Shown one piece after another: positions 13,059 to 25,400 of a stretch of DNA of 64,000 nt (its first letter is position 1; each line of letters begins with the position of its first letter). The DNA lies in contig NC_067287.1 in the NCBI RefSeq assembly GCF_020740795.1, forward strand, positions 33,783,501 to 33,847,500, written 5' to 3'. The position numbers and the translations under genes are program-made. Under the pieces are notes generated by a model. It ran no database searches. It saw nothing but the letters and a program-made list of their open reading frames with translations, and was not told the DNA's origin. This stretch comes from Apus apus. Lineage: Eukaryota > Chordata > Aves > Apodiformes > Apodidae.

Positions 13059-16000
13059 ATCTATATTTATGTTGTTTAATCAATCTATGGACATGGACTG
13101 ATTGTCCCTAGGGAATGACACTGGAGCATAAATTCTTCACTGAATTTCAGGGAGTATAAAATTTCTACAGAAATTACAGTCCCAAATGTTGGCGAAAGAA
13201 CATAGTAAATGTGTGTGGTGCCCAGATGAACCATTCAAGTGGGATTTGCATCAGGGCTCTTCGTATGCTGGAGTTTTAAAATTCCAAAATGCAGTTCCTC
13301 TCACTCTGAACACTTGCAGCAGGCTACCTGAGATGATGTGACGATAAGGAAAAAAAAAAAAAGGTGCTGAATCCTTGCTCTTCCAGTAGGGGTTCTCATC
13401 CTGTGGACCCGGCATTGGGAATTCAACTCTATGGCATTGTTACCTTCTGTTTGTCTGCACAAAGCACATAAAAAATTGACATAGTTTAAGAAATAAATAA
13501 AAACTAATTATTATTTTAGTTTTAACAATAAAGGATTAGTGAATACAGTTTTCAGTTTATACATCAGTCGCTAACATGTCTTTTCAGATTTCACAGTCAA
13601 TATTTTACCTGTGCATCAGCTTCTGACCACAGGGCTCACTTCACAATTTAGGTATTTCAGGGGTTTCACCTGAAACCTCCTGATCTTCTGAGGTTCAGTC
13701 TTCACAGCTTTTACCTTTTAGCATGGCTTGAAGTTACCACTGCTGATGAGAAGAAAGTGCTTATAAGTTCTATTTTTTAATTTATTTATTTTTTTCCTCT
13801 TTACAGTAGTTTATTCCTAGCTAGAGCCAACCCAATGGTTTAATTCAGGACCTGATAGAAAGACTTTGAGGTGAAGCATAACATCTTAAGTATCTTTTTG
13901 CCTGCTGCTTTGGTGTTCCTTTCCTTGAATAGAGGCATTCTGAAAGGTAAATGTGGCAGGTGACATCAGCTCTGCCTAGCAGGGAACTGAACTTGGACAG
14001 CAGCTCTTGCTCAGACAGTCCTGTAAGTGATCCTCTAGAATATAGAGATGCCTGTTATTCCATTAAGTAAATTCTCATAAAGGTATGCATACTGTTTTCA
14101 TTACAGTGTGCAGGAAGTGTGATGGGAGAAGGAATGTATCCTGGTGTTTTTATATGATTTTATATAGAGATTTCCATCAAGTCTGCATCAAACAAGCCAC
14201 AGGAGGTCAAATACTACGTGGTGTGAGTCAGTGCACTTGAATTGATAAGATGAGTAATAACATTTTTCCATAGTGTAGGAGAAAGGATGCTATCAGTGCA
14301 GCACTGCCATTGTGCCAGCTTGAGTGCTCACTGCGGCTGTGTCTTTTTTTCTCACTTATTCCCATGATGATAAAGTCAGCCACATTCAAAAACTCTTATC
14401 TCCAGTGTGCAGATGGAGAAGAGAAGCATGTGGTAGGCTCAGGGTGAAATTTTCAGCAGAGATTGGTAAGTTACTTAGGTGCCTAACTCCTATTTTCAGA
14501 AGTGATACGGGACCTTTTTTAAGTAGCTGTTCTGTTCACAAGAAAGTAAATACTTAGTTACTGCAGGAAACATGCAGTTTTATATTAATCATACATCAAA
14601 GAGGATGAAGGGGAAAGTTGCACAGAATAGGCAGGAAATAAGAGACAGACAATGTAGCTCTGTCCCTTATCTCTTGGGGAAACCGGCTGACTCTGTCTCA
14701 ATCCTCTTGTTCTTCCCAGTTTATGAACAAAAAAAAATAGCTTTTAAAGCTACAAGGACAACTCTTTTTTTATTTCAAATGGGAAGAGTTGCTCTCTCTT
14801 ACCTTGGCTTTCACTCTCCTAGTCCCTCAGCTCTTATAGACTCTCCTGATGTTGGGTGTGCCCAGAAGGATGAAATCCTCTTGGTCTCTCTTCAGGAAAT
14901 CATTAGGAAAAGCAAAACACTCTTGCACTCCGTGTCACTTCATAAGCCATCTCTGTCCTGACATGTCCTTGCAGTTCAAACATTGTTGTCATGCTCTTTG
15001 AAAAACAAGGATCCAGCTTGCTCCAGTGGTCTCCTGGAGGGCAGAGAGCTCTTGAAACATGTGGTACATGCCAGATTCTTTTGGCTTAACTCTTTCTTTG
15101 GAGTGACAAACATAGACTGATTTTGAAGGGCTTGTTTTATAGTTCTCCCGCCATCCTGGCTAAGATGAAATCTGAGTTCTTTTCATCCTTTCCATCCAAA
15201 GCTGATGAAGGTTGGCTCTGCACAGAGCCTATGGAGTTAGGTAGCACCTAAAAAGAAACTGTTTAGTCCAAATTGGTTTTGATAATTTCTTCCCCTCCCT
15301 CTTCAAAAGCCAGTCTGCATCTTGTAATGGAATGGGGATGTTTTACAATGTTTTTTTTCCATTCTTGTGTTAGAGGATCAGGAGTAGTGCCTGAGACTGG
15401 ACCTCCAGAGAGCCTGGTTAAGAAAGCTTTGTTTGAGCTCTCTGTTGGTGGTAGAACTGGTTGTCAAGAACTTTTTGTGTCATCCTAATCCTTTTGCACG
15501 TGCAGCTGCTCTAATAAGAACACTTGCCATTAATACAGACACACAGAGTCTATTTCATGACAGAAGTTTGGCATTAAGGAGCAAGAAGGGCCACCAGGCT
15601 TTTAAGCTTTATCTGCCATACATAACACTGCTTGTATCTCTTTGGTGCTTTTTCCAGATCTGCTCTTATCAACTAGTTTTGACAACAAAAAATGCCAGGT
15701 ATCTGAAGTGCAGATAGCTCATCTTATTTTGGGAGTGAAAGATGACTTCAGTGCCCCACAGCCTGTGTTCTTTTCTTAACACTGCTTCTGTACTCCTGAC
15801 CTTGCCCCTGCAGCATATGGTACCTGCTGCTGCCTTTGTGACTTGCTAGGATCCTGCCTCGCCCTAACAGAGGAGATTTTTACAGGTGTCTAGTTATGGT
15901 CTTCTGTGAATAACATGATCTAAGAGGAGCACAGAACTAGGTTGGCTTAGGTGAATACAGTGAATCTGTCCTGGCACTGCTGCCCGCTCTTACTATGTCT

Positions 16001-19000
16001 TAATCCTTTGCGTTTCAGGCAAAAGCTGAGCACAGCCAGCTGCTTTAGCTGACTTCATGGCTCAATCCTACCAGTCATACATGACATATCAACCTGGTAA
16101 AAGTGATTTCACATGTCTAATAATTATTGTTTTGTGGCTATGTTTTAGGGTGTTCTTTTTTTGTTATTGTTGGTTGGTTTTGTTTTGGTGTGTGTGTGTG
16201 GTTTTGTGATTGGTTTGGGTTTTTTTTTAGTTTTGCTGCAGCGAGGAAAAGCACTAGCTAGAGAGGTGAAAACATACCTAAGTAACCATTGTTTGCATGT
16301 TACACTACTAAACTGTTCCAGCTATATAGAATGATCAAGAAAAGATTCAATCTTTGCCCATTTTTGTATATGCCAAACTGTGTTCCACACGACAGATTTA
16401 TTCAGATGTCATGAACTTGTCTTTCATAGGAACAATTTTCATCTGTTCCTTGGTCCTGCAGCCTAACTCCATGCTTTAGACCTACTCAGTGAGTCATTAC
16501 AGAATTTACAAATGCTTCCTCCTTCATCCCCATGTTGCTTCCTGCTTCTAATCACACAGTTGCAGAAGCTCCTGTACCTGTATCTATCATTCCTCTTTAT
16601 TCCAACTTTATACACCTTTAACATCTGCTATGTAGCAGCAACACTGTGTGTTTCAGCTCTGAAAGGTAAAATGCTCACAGGGGTTTTTTTCACCTTTAGA
16701 CCCTTAAGTTCATACCCTTCTGCTAGAAATAGTCTTTGATGTGTGTATTAGCATTTTCTGGCTAAATGCCCTTGCTTAAGGCATTTAGTTATTTTTGATA
16801 TTTAGACATTTTAATTTAAATAACTGATTAGATATTAACACTCTTGTGACAGAAACACACATTAACAGCCAGAGCTCTTTCTGTTAAGCTTTTACATTTT
16901 CATTTCTTTGAGCTGTTCTGGCTGTATGAGTGCAAATTCAGTGCTTACAGTGTTGCTGTTAATCATTCTGCTTTAAGCCTTCTGCAACATTTCCAGTTCT
17001 GTTTCCAGATGCAAAAAAGGTGCCAGAGCTTCTGCAGCACAAGAGCCAAAGAACATCTTAAAACCCAAACATATATCTGTGCCTTCAAAAAATGCGACCA
17101 CAGGTGGCTGTGGCCAACTGAACAGCATCCTTATGCTTCTGAGAAATGTGGCAGTACATCTATTTCACTGCAATAAAACATTGGCACTACACCCAGGAAC
17201 ATTTGGCAACGACAGAAGGAACATACCTTCAGTGCTGGTGCTGAAATACGTGTGATTGTCTGTCAGATGGCCATAATCACCCTGGTTAAATTCAGGGTAT
17301 TTGTAAAGGAGAATTGTTACTGTCAGAGATTACTGGACCCTCTTAGCATCCCTAGTACCCTCTGGGCATTGCCCTGGTAAATGGACTGGGAAAGAACTAA
17401 TGCTCCTGAATTTCGAGGCATGCTCTTGATTTTAGCTGGGATAAAATCAGACCTAACCTATTTATCCAAGTTTGAAAATCCAAGTAGGATGTTTGAAGAT
17501 GAATTGGAGGAAAATAAATCCCCATTCAGGAATGTGCTCACCACTGTATGTCAATATTAAGCTTTTGCATGATAAATTCCAAATCTAAAGCAGAGATTTT
17601 TTACGTGCTTTCTTAAAAAGTGATTGCACGATACTACAGCAAGAAATAATGCAGTTCCTATTTGGGTTTGATTTTTATTTTTTTTTCCCCAAATACAAAT
17701 GTCTACATTAAGAGACAGCTTTACATACACAATTCTGATACAATTCACTGAAAAAATCCCTGAGAAAACATTGGCTGAGCAGATAGATTGCTCTTCAGTG
17801 GTGTGATGTCAGTGTCCTGTGGAACAAGACTTGACTCGATAGGGAACATTCCTGTACTATGAAATTATTGACACATTGTCACATCAAAAAGGATAAGGAA
17901 AAAAGTTGCAACAATTGTCTTACGTATAATTTAAGACCTGGCATCAAGTTTGAGAGGGGTAAGCAGAGTAAAATTAATAAATGAAGGTGCTGAACAACAC
18001 CGTTAGATGTCTTTCCTGATAAAGGACTACAGAAGTAGGGTTTTTTTGTGCATTAGTTTTGTTTCAATATCCATAATTTTGTCAAAAAAGAAAAAGACGT
18101 CATAGACCTGGTAGTTTCAGAAGATTGCTGTCTAGCTTTTTATCCAAGATTGTGTTTAAAAAAATATATTTGCACTTATGGAAAATATGCAGAAGACTTT
18201 AAAACTGCCAAGTGTGTCTTGCAAATGCTGCAATACTGCTCTGTGGTGATTTGTAGACAGCCTTGCTGATTACTTCCTTCTTCTTTTCCTTTTCAAAATA
18301 GAAATATCCCAGGGAGAAAACAGCTAAAAACTCCTGTTCTGAATAGACAGGCATTGTCTTGCCTGTTAGCTACTATGTAATTTCTTCTTTTTCTTTTTCA
18401 TATGTGATTTATCATATAGGAGACATAGCTTGAGTGTGGTTCTGTGGGTGAGTAACAGCCACAGAAGGTGAATGTTGGGACTTGTACCCCCAGCTCGCTG
18501 AAGAGGAAACCTGAGGCTTGAAAAAAACCAACAAATATCCTTGGATCTTGTGCAGATGCAGGTTATCTGCAGATTCAAACAGTCAGGCAATTTGTAACCC
18601 CTAGGACATGTATTCCTATGTAATGCAAGTTAAGATGGAAAAAACTGGAAAACCCAAGAGGAGCAGAATAGCAATAATATTTTTAACAAGTATTACCATT
18701 TAGCAGGTCCTGGCTTTCTATTTAGTTTCTCACTTCAGAGTTTCTTGAATAAATTAATTAAGTAATTAAGGGCATTCATACTGTTTATTCTAAAGGCTTG
18801 CAAAAAAATCCAAGGGGTGTAGGTGTCAGAAATGAACAGCTGTGAGGTATTTTCTTTAGTCCAGAGCATCTCTAACCCACCACTGGCCCTTCCAGAAATA
18901 CTTCACCTCTGAAATCTTTGTATAAGGTGAGTGCACAGATCCTTTTGACTTCAGTGAAATACACATTTTCATCATGTCATTTCCATAGGAATGACCAAAA

Positions 19001-21875
19001 CATCATAGCTGGGGGCCTAAGCTGCAAGTTCCTTTGAGGAAAAATGCAGGAAATTTCTATACTGATGGACTGCAAAATAAATAGTGAGCAGTCTCTATTC
19101 TGGATGAGACAAAGCAACGTGAATTCTGAAATGCTGAGAAGCAGCCTGCCCTCAGTCTTCCCTCCTTCCAAATTTGATCTCTTGTTGTTTCAGATAAATT
19201 TGGAACAAATATCTAAGTTACTGGATGTTCATAGAAGGTCAGAATATTTAGATAATTTTTGCTTTTTTTGATTCTTTTTGTTTGCTATTTTAATGCTGCT
19301 GACAGGACTTGTGCAGCACTCTGAGCGCACTAATTCATAGCATTAAAGGAATAGACATCTTTCTGATGTTAATAATCTTATTGATATCAAACACAAAAAA
19401 CTCTGGAAATATTTCTGTTAAATACCAACTACTACCTTAAAATGTCAATATATTAATTAGTTCCAATTTGAAGGACTCATGTGAAGTATAGAAAAAGTGG
19501 ATCCTGTTTTTATAATTCACAGAAGGTCTATCCCAAATCCCACTGAAGTCTGCAGGAGGTTTTCCAAAGCAACTAAAGTGAAGTCTTAAAGTCTTTGTAG
19601 CTCTATGACAGGAAGTGCTTTCTTTGCTTTTCTAATTCAGGCAAAATGGAATCTGAACTGGGCCCACGAGCCACAGGGTTGCATAATGTTTTCATATGGC
19701 TGCAGCTTTCAAGCCCCATGGATAAAAATTAACAACAATAACAAGCTTTTTTTGTGCACTCAGAATATCTCAATGCTATGCGATTTTCTTGAAGTTTGGA
19801 TTGTCTGCTCCTTGCAAATAGCATCTGAGCTCAATTACCTTCCATCCATGAGGACGTAGGGCTTTCAGAAGTAATAGAAGTATCTTGAGAGGCAGTTTGC
19901 ACTGGGGAGCTAATGATTTCTGAACCAGGCAGACAGCTGGGTTGATTCCACAGGTACTGCAGAAGGGAAAATGTTCCAGATGAAATGGAAATAATTTCAT
20001 GAGTCATCATAGGATTTCACAGAAAGAAGAGGAGTATTATTACCAATTATTCTCTACAAAATGAGTTTAGCAACACACCATCATCTAAAAAAGAAAAGTG
20101 AAAGATTGCTAAATTGGATATTTAAATTTTGTTAATGAGAATGAAGTGAGTTGATGAATGTTGAATCACTCTTTGGCAGTTTTTAAACAAAGATTATAAT
20201 TCATTCTCTTTCTTGCACTGACAGATGATGTTTCTTGTTGAAATGGGGTTTCATGACTTTTGATAAAGCCTGCTGGAAAGAACATTCTCCTGCCTAAACT
20301 ATATATATTCTGTTATTATGTGTTGCACCAGCAGTTGTGGGATGGTCATTTGGGATGCTCTGTAATCCTCTGCGCTTTAGAGGGGCTTGGGGTTTTTCTT
20401 TTGTTTGAAGCATGATAGGCACCATGACATTGCTATATCACTTTACCCAACAACAAATTTAAATGCTTCAAAAAATATAGTTAAAACAAATTGCTATCTG
20501 TTTAATATTCTTTTGTTTACTTAACGCTGTCCTGAGGAAATACATGGTACATATCTCCCCGGATCTCATCTTAAACCAGGCAACTCTCTTGCCAAATATG
20601 ACTTAACTGTTACTTGTCAATGCTAATCAGTTTAAAGATATTGCAGTGCTTGATTACGGAGGCAGGTACATACTTGGATGGTCAGTGGCACTTTGGGATG
20701 CCACCGAGGAAAATCAGAGCTCTTGTTTCCCTCTCCTTTGTGCCAGACAAACCGATGTCCTTTGTAGAGATGTGTTGTGTGGCTACAGCAGAAGTTCACA
20801 TTGTGAACAAGAACACTCAGGGCAGATCCTGTTTAATACTGTATCTCAGAATTATAAAAAGATATTCTGTTTCAGCAATCCATGCTGAATTTGTGTAGTC
20901 TCTTCTGTCTCCTCAAAGTAGGGTGTTGGTAAGTTAAATTAGCCTCCTGGGTGTTGCAGAGGAGACAAGGATAAGGGTGCTGTTCCCTCCTGAGGTGAAT
21001 TTCTCCCACCTTCAACTCCATCCCTGCTTGTCCCTTCCCAGCAGCTGCTTTTCTTAGCACTTAATTTGCACTCTCCAGATAATAATAGCAAGTGTGATGT
21101 GCTGCTTAGACTCCTCTTCTCACTTTCCCTGTTACTAGGATTTGTGGAGAGCTGAACTTGAGACTGAAAGGAGCATCTGGTTATAACGAAATTCAGTGAT
21201 GCTATAGATGTGATTAAAAACAAAGTAGAAGCTCACTTTTAAGTGTGCTTCCTGTGTTTGTTCTTGCAGGAAAATGTCTCATCTCTAGCTTGTTAGTGTC
21301 TTCCACAGTTATGTATGAGCAGAGTTGCAAGGCACAAGTTGGAAATGTAGTTCAGGATTTTTGGAGCTGTGTGTGGATACAGGCAAATGTTCCTGGATAA
21401 TCTGCTGGGCTTTGTGTCTCTCATTGACCAACGAGGAAAGAAAACACTGAGAGTATTCATCTACTTATAGCAAGTACAAGATAAACAGTCAAAAAAGTGC
21501 TGGTCAAAAAGATAAATGGGAAGGAAGTGATTGGGTGGGTCATCAGATTCTGATACTTCGTGTTTCCTGCAAGAGTACATTTGAAACATTGTTAATTTAA
21601 CACCAAACATCCCAAGATAGTGTTATTTCTTATTTCATCAGCAGGCACAGAAAGATAAAGCTGCTAATGATCTGAGCCTAAGGGAAGAAAGAAATTAAAA
21701 TGTCTTAGAAAACCAATTAGATATTAATTGTGACAGAAAGAACACAATCTATTAGCTGAATTTGAACAAGAGCTAATAATTCTGCCCATTTAACCTGAGA
21801 TTTGATCTAGTGTTTTCCTATTACCAGTCTGAAAACTTTTACACAACAAAGAGGAATTCTAAAAGTTTCACTGCT
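13059..21875. other. Gene-poor stretch, no gene recognised
   Basis: Nearly 9 kb with no recognisable exon. It contains a short A run at about 13,352, good acceptor-like tracts near 13,806 and 13,951 without convincing exons after them, and a GT-rich tract at 16,149-16,230. Scattered open frames reach 129 codons (14,572-14,961 plus strand), but their translations look random and match nothing I know. Confidence 0.55.
16149..16230 (+). repeat. GT/T-rich low-complexity tract
   Basis: A stretch made almost only of G and T, including a (GT)n run just before 16,200 and repeated TTGGTTGG and GGTTTTTTTT blocks. Similar C/A-rich tracts on the other strand occur at 34.3 kb and 62.1 kb. It is simple sequence, not coding. 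Confidence 0.8.
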
Positions 21876-22104
21876 TCTTTTCCTTTTCCTTTTTCTTTTC
21901 CTTTTTCTTTTCCTTTTTCTTTTCCTTTTTCTTTTCTTTTTCCTTTTTCTTTTCTTTTCTTTCCTTTTCTTTTCTTTTCTTTTCTTTTCTTTTCTTTTCT
22001 TTTCTTTTCTTTTCTTTTCTTTTCTTTTCTTTTCTTTTCTTTTCTCTTTTTCTTTGTTTCTCTTTCTCTTTCTTTTTTTTCTTTTTCTATTTTCTTTTCT
22101 TTTT
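21876..22104. repeat. (CTTTT)n pyrimidine microsatellite
   Basis: About 229 bp of almost pure pyrimidine on the plus strand. The left part is built from CTTTTC and CCTTTTT variants. The core, about 21,964-22,045, is a near-perfect array of the pentamer TTTTC. The right flank is decayed. Both strands read as open frames of low-complexity Phe/Ser (plus) or Lys/Glu/Arg (minus), which are artefacts of the 5-bp period. Long mirror-symmetric purine/pyrimidine tracts like this can form triplex DNA and vary in length between individuals. Confidence 0.97.
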
Positions 22105-22277
22105 GGTTGCTCCTCAGTGTTTTGTTCTTAAGAAGTTGCATGTATTGTCAATTAATAGTGTTTCTGCAGGCAGAATTAATTTCAATTTTTTTGAAATGCT
22201 GATAAAAGCCACCTGTGCATTCATACTGGTTTGTGTAGGAAATTCCCTTATTTTCCTTCTTTTTCTACTTCCTGTCA

Positions 22278-22455
22278 CACAGAGTCACAGAGTGGGGGTT
22301 GGAAGGGACCTATGAATATCATCTAGTCCAACCCCCTCCACTAGAGCATCTACAGTAGATCCCACAGGAACACATCCAGACAGACCACAAATGTCTCCAG
22401 AGAAGGAGCCTCCACAGCCTCTCTCCCTCATTTTGCTCTCAGAAAAAAGAAGTAT
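22278..22455 (-). mobile_element. CR1 LINE 3'-end fragment, different subfamily
   Basis: Reverse complement of a CR1 3' end: CACAGAGTCACAGAG, GTTGGAAGGGACCTATGAA, ATCATCTAGTCCAACCCC, then ATGTCTCCAGAGAAGGAGCC. The block after TCCAACCCC differs from the copies at 8.7 and 32.2 kb, so this is another subfamily. The right end jumps from CTCCACAGCCTCTC to a block resembling sequence further inside the element, which suggests a small internal deletion. Non-coding. Confidence 0.9.
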
Positions 22456-25400
22456 AAACATTTTGTTTATATTATTTATTATTTCAGCATTACTTTTGTT
22501 TATCATGATTGTTATTTATATTTTGTTTACAATTTTTCTTTTGCTTGTTTTCCTCTATTTTGGAATTGCCTGCAGTGTCTTGCTATCTGCTGGCTGGGCA
22601 GTGTGGCCATTCCAGGTACTTTATATATAACCATTGTATACGTGGTTTGTGACATCTGTATCACTTGACAGCCCCTGAAGTGGCAGAACTTTGATTTCAT
22701 TTGGGAGCTCAGAGCACAGATGCCTTACAAATAATGCATAATAAAAAATCAGATTGAAATAATGAACTTCCCCTTTGGTACAGCACGCTGTGCATGCCAC
22801 ATTTAACAACCCAACTGTCACCCACTGAAGTTTTCTCACACAGCCATTAGTGGATTTAGCAAGGCAAGATAATAATTGCTTTTCTTCCCACCTCTCAGCT
22901 AAATGATATCTATTTTTTACTGAAATATTAATTCAAGGATACAAAATGGATGAGTTCTGTTTATAAAAATAAAAAGGTTGGAGCTGACTCCCTGTCACGT
23001 TGCCTGGCCAACAATAATTTCCACAGCGAAATTCCTACATGTTCACAACAGTTCCACCATCCCACCACATCATACAGCTTCTCTCTCTTGAAATAGGAGG
23101 TGATACTTCAAAAGCCTACCACAGTGAGGCTAATTGCTCCAAATCAGTCAGTGGCACAGCTTCAAATGCATAAACTGAACTGTGTGTAACCGAAAGCCCT
23201 TTCAATAAGGCTTCATTAGAACATTATTTTGAGAGTGGAAGAGTTAACAGCAGGTAAGGTGTTCACAGGGGGACAGCTGTTTTCTTAAAAAGGAATGTTG
23301 CTGGCCCCTGTGCCATTGTTTGGGAGCAGAACTATGCTCTCAGCAAGTCCTGCACTGTAGCTGACAACGTTTTCATTCTGTGCTTTCCATTTTCACCACA
23401 GTGTGGGGCTTGTCCGGAGCTGTTGTTGAGTTAGTAGGTAGCCAGAAATACAGCCCCACAGGATGAGCTTTCTGGAAGGTGTGTTGAATGACTGCTCTGG
23501 ATGCTTTCTATGGAAACAGGTTTTTCTAAGCAACTGTTAAAAGAGAGGTAAATCATAGCTGGAACCAACACAATTTCAGATGTTGAAAAGAAATTTAGCA
23601 GAGGACATAATTTTAATAGGAGACCCTGTTCTGTGCTTACGGTGGCCTTCACTGACCTTGTTCCCTGTATTGAATTAGAGCTAATTAACATTTTCTCTGA
23701 GGTTCACAACTCAGTTCAGCATTGTGACTACACTTGACGAAGAAAAAAAACCTCACTGAGAACAATGTTTTCAATAAAAAGTAATAGGCCAAATCCTCAG
23801 ATCTTCACTAAGCCTTTGTCAAGCAAATCACTGTGCAATCTCGCTTCCCCACCTTTCCCTCCATGTGCATGAGCGTAGGAGAGTGCTCGTTGTGCAGTCC
23901 CGTTTTTATTGCCCTCACATATTTCTGGCAAAACCTCCCTCCTCTCATTTTGTGCTTCCTGACATTGCAGCTGGCAGAAGGAAGTTCCAGACGGTGTTGC
24001 CCAAAGGCTTATGAGTAAATAGCCAGCAGATAACTTGTTTATTTTTCAGAGCTAGAAAGTTCAAGGTGCACATTAATTATTGCACAACTTAGAAGCAAAT
24101 TTAGCTTGGGTTCCTCTGGTTAACTGTTTTTACCCTTGATCTTGGACTGCTTAATTGTTTTCTTCTTAAGTAGTAGTTTTTGTTTTGTTTTGTTTGGGAA
24201 AAGAGATTTTTTTTTCCTTTCTTTAAAAGGATGCATATTAGGAAATGGTGAAAATGTCTCTATTTTTTATAGTGGTCCTATGCTGAAACCCAAGCAAACT
24301 CAAGAGAGAGATCTGGTTATGTGGTTTTCCAAGTGTTTCTTCTTTTGAGGGAAATGACATCCATTTATCCAGTGATTCCTCTCCGGGTTTGGCAACGAGC
24401 ATGTTCTACAGTCAGAAAAGGAACCAGACAGGTATTTGTATCCTTCCCAGGAACAACCTCACCGAGAGCTCTCGTGTAAACAGCTCCTGACAGTTTGGAA
24501 TAGCAAGGATGGTGAGAGAGCAGCAGGCTGCTGATTAATAAGCTATTGAGTGGTGGTGGATGCTTGTGAGTCTGCTGAGTATCTTCAAGTGTAACATAAC
24601 TAGATCTGCAGTGATCAGCACACCTCTCATGCTTCATTATTTGATCTCTAAACTGTCAGCGGTGTAGACAGTAAACTACAAATTACAAGCATCACTTGAG
24701 ATGTGCTTGTGCACATTTTTCAGCATTGCAGGAAAAAAAATGTAGACAATGCATTCCAAATAAATACATTTTGTCTGTGGAGCCTGAAACACAGACAGTT
24801 GCTCTTTAAACACACTGAAATCATCTGGTCCACAGAAAAGCTGAAGCCAGTGGTCTCAATACAAAGTTGGCTAGAACAGAAATTCGACATTTGATTACAG
24901 GAAAAAAAAAATAACACAAATTGATATAGCATAGAGGAGGCTTATGGCTTTCTGCTCTGATGGTTCTGGAACAGTTTATCAGACTGAGATAATTGTATAA
25001 TCATAAGGCAGAAAACAGTGCAGCCTCTCACTGTCTATGCTGGCTGCCTCTTGCCACATGGGAGATCATCACAGCAATTTTAGAATAAAGACATTATATC
25101 ACTGTCACTCAAGGAGATGAGAGCAGACATCTCTTGCTCCTTTAGGCAGGTGTTGTATTCCACATCTGTCACTGGGTCTCCATAGTAGTTTAACTTGAAA
25201 TATACATCAGAAATCAGCCAGCTACCAACTTTGCATATGGATGTATCCTGCGCAGGTTAACCAGACAAAGGATTCAAGGAAACCATTTGGTGGCACTTAA
25301 ATATTTGAAGCCCAAGTGTTTGCTTGAGAACAGTCTGTACCAGAGCTGTATGCAAGCTGTTTGTAAACACCACAGTGTGAACACTCTTAACTGACTAATT

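Noticed and set aside
21810..22202. Phe/Ser-rich and Lys/Glu-rich open frames on the two strands
   Set aside because: Artefacts of the pentameric CTTTT microsatellite.
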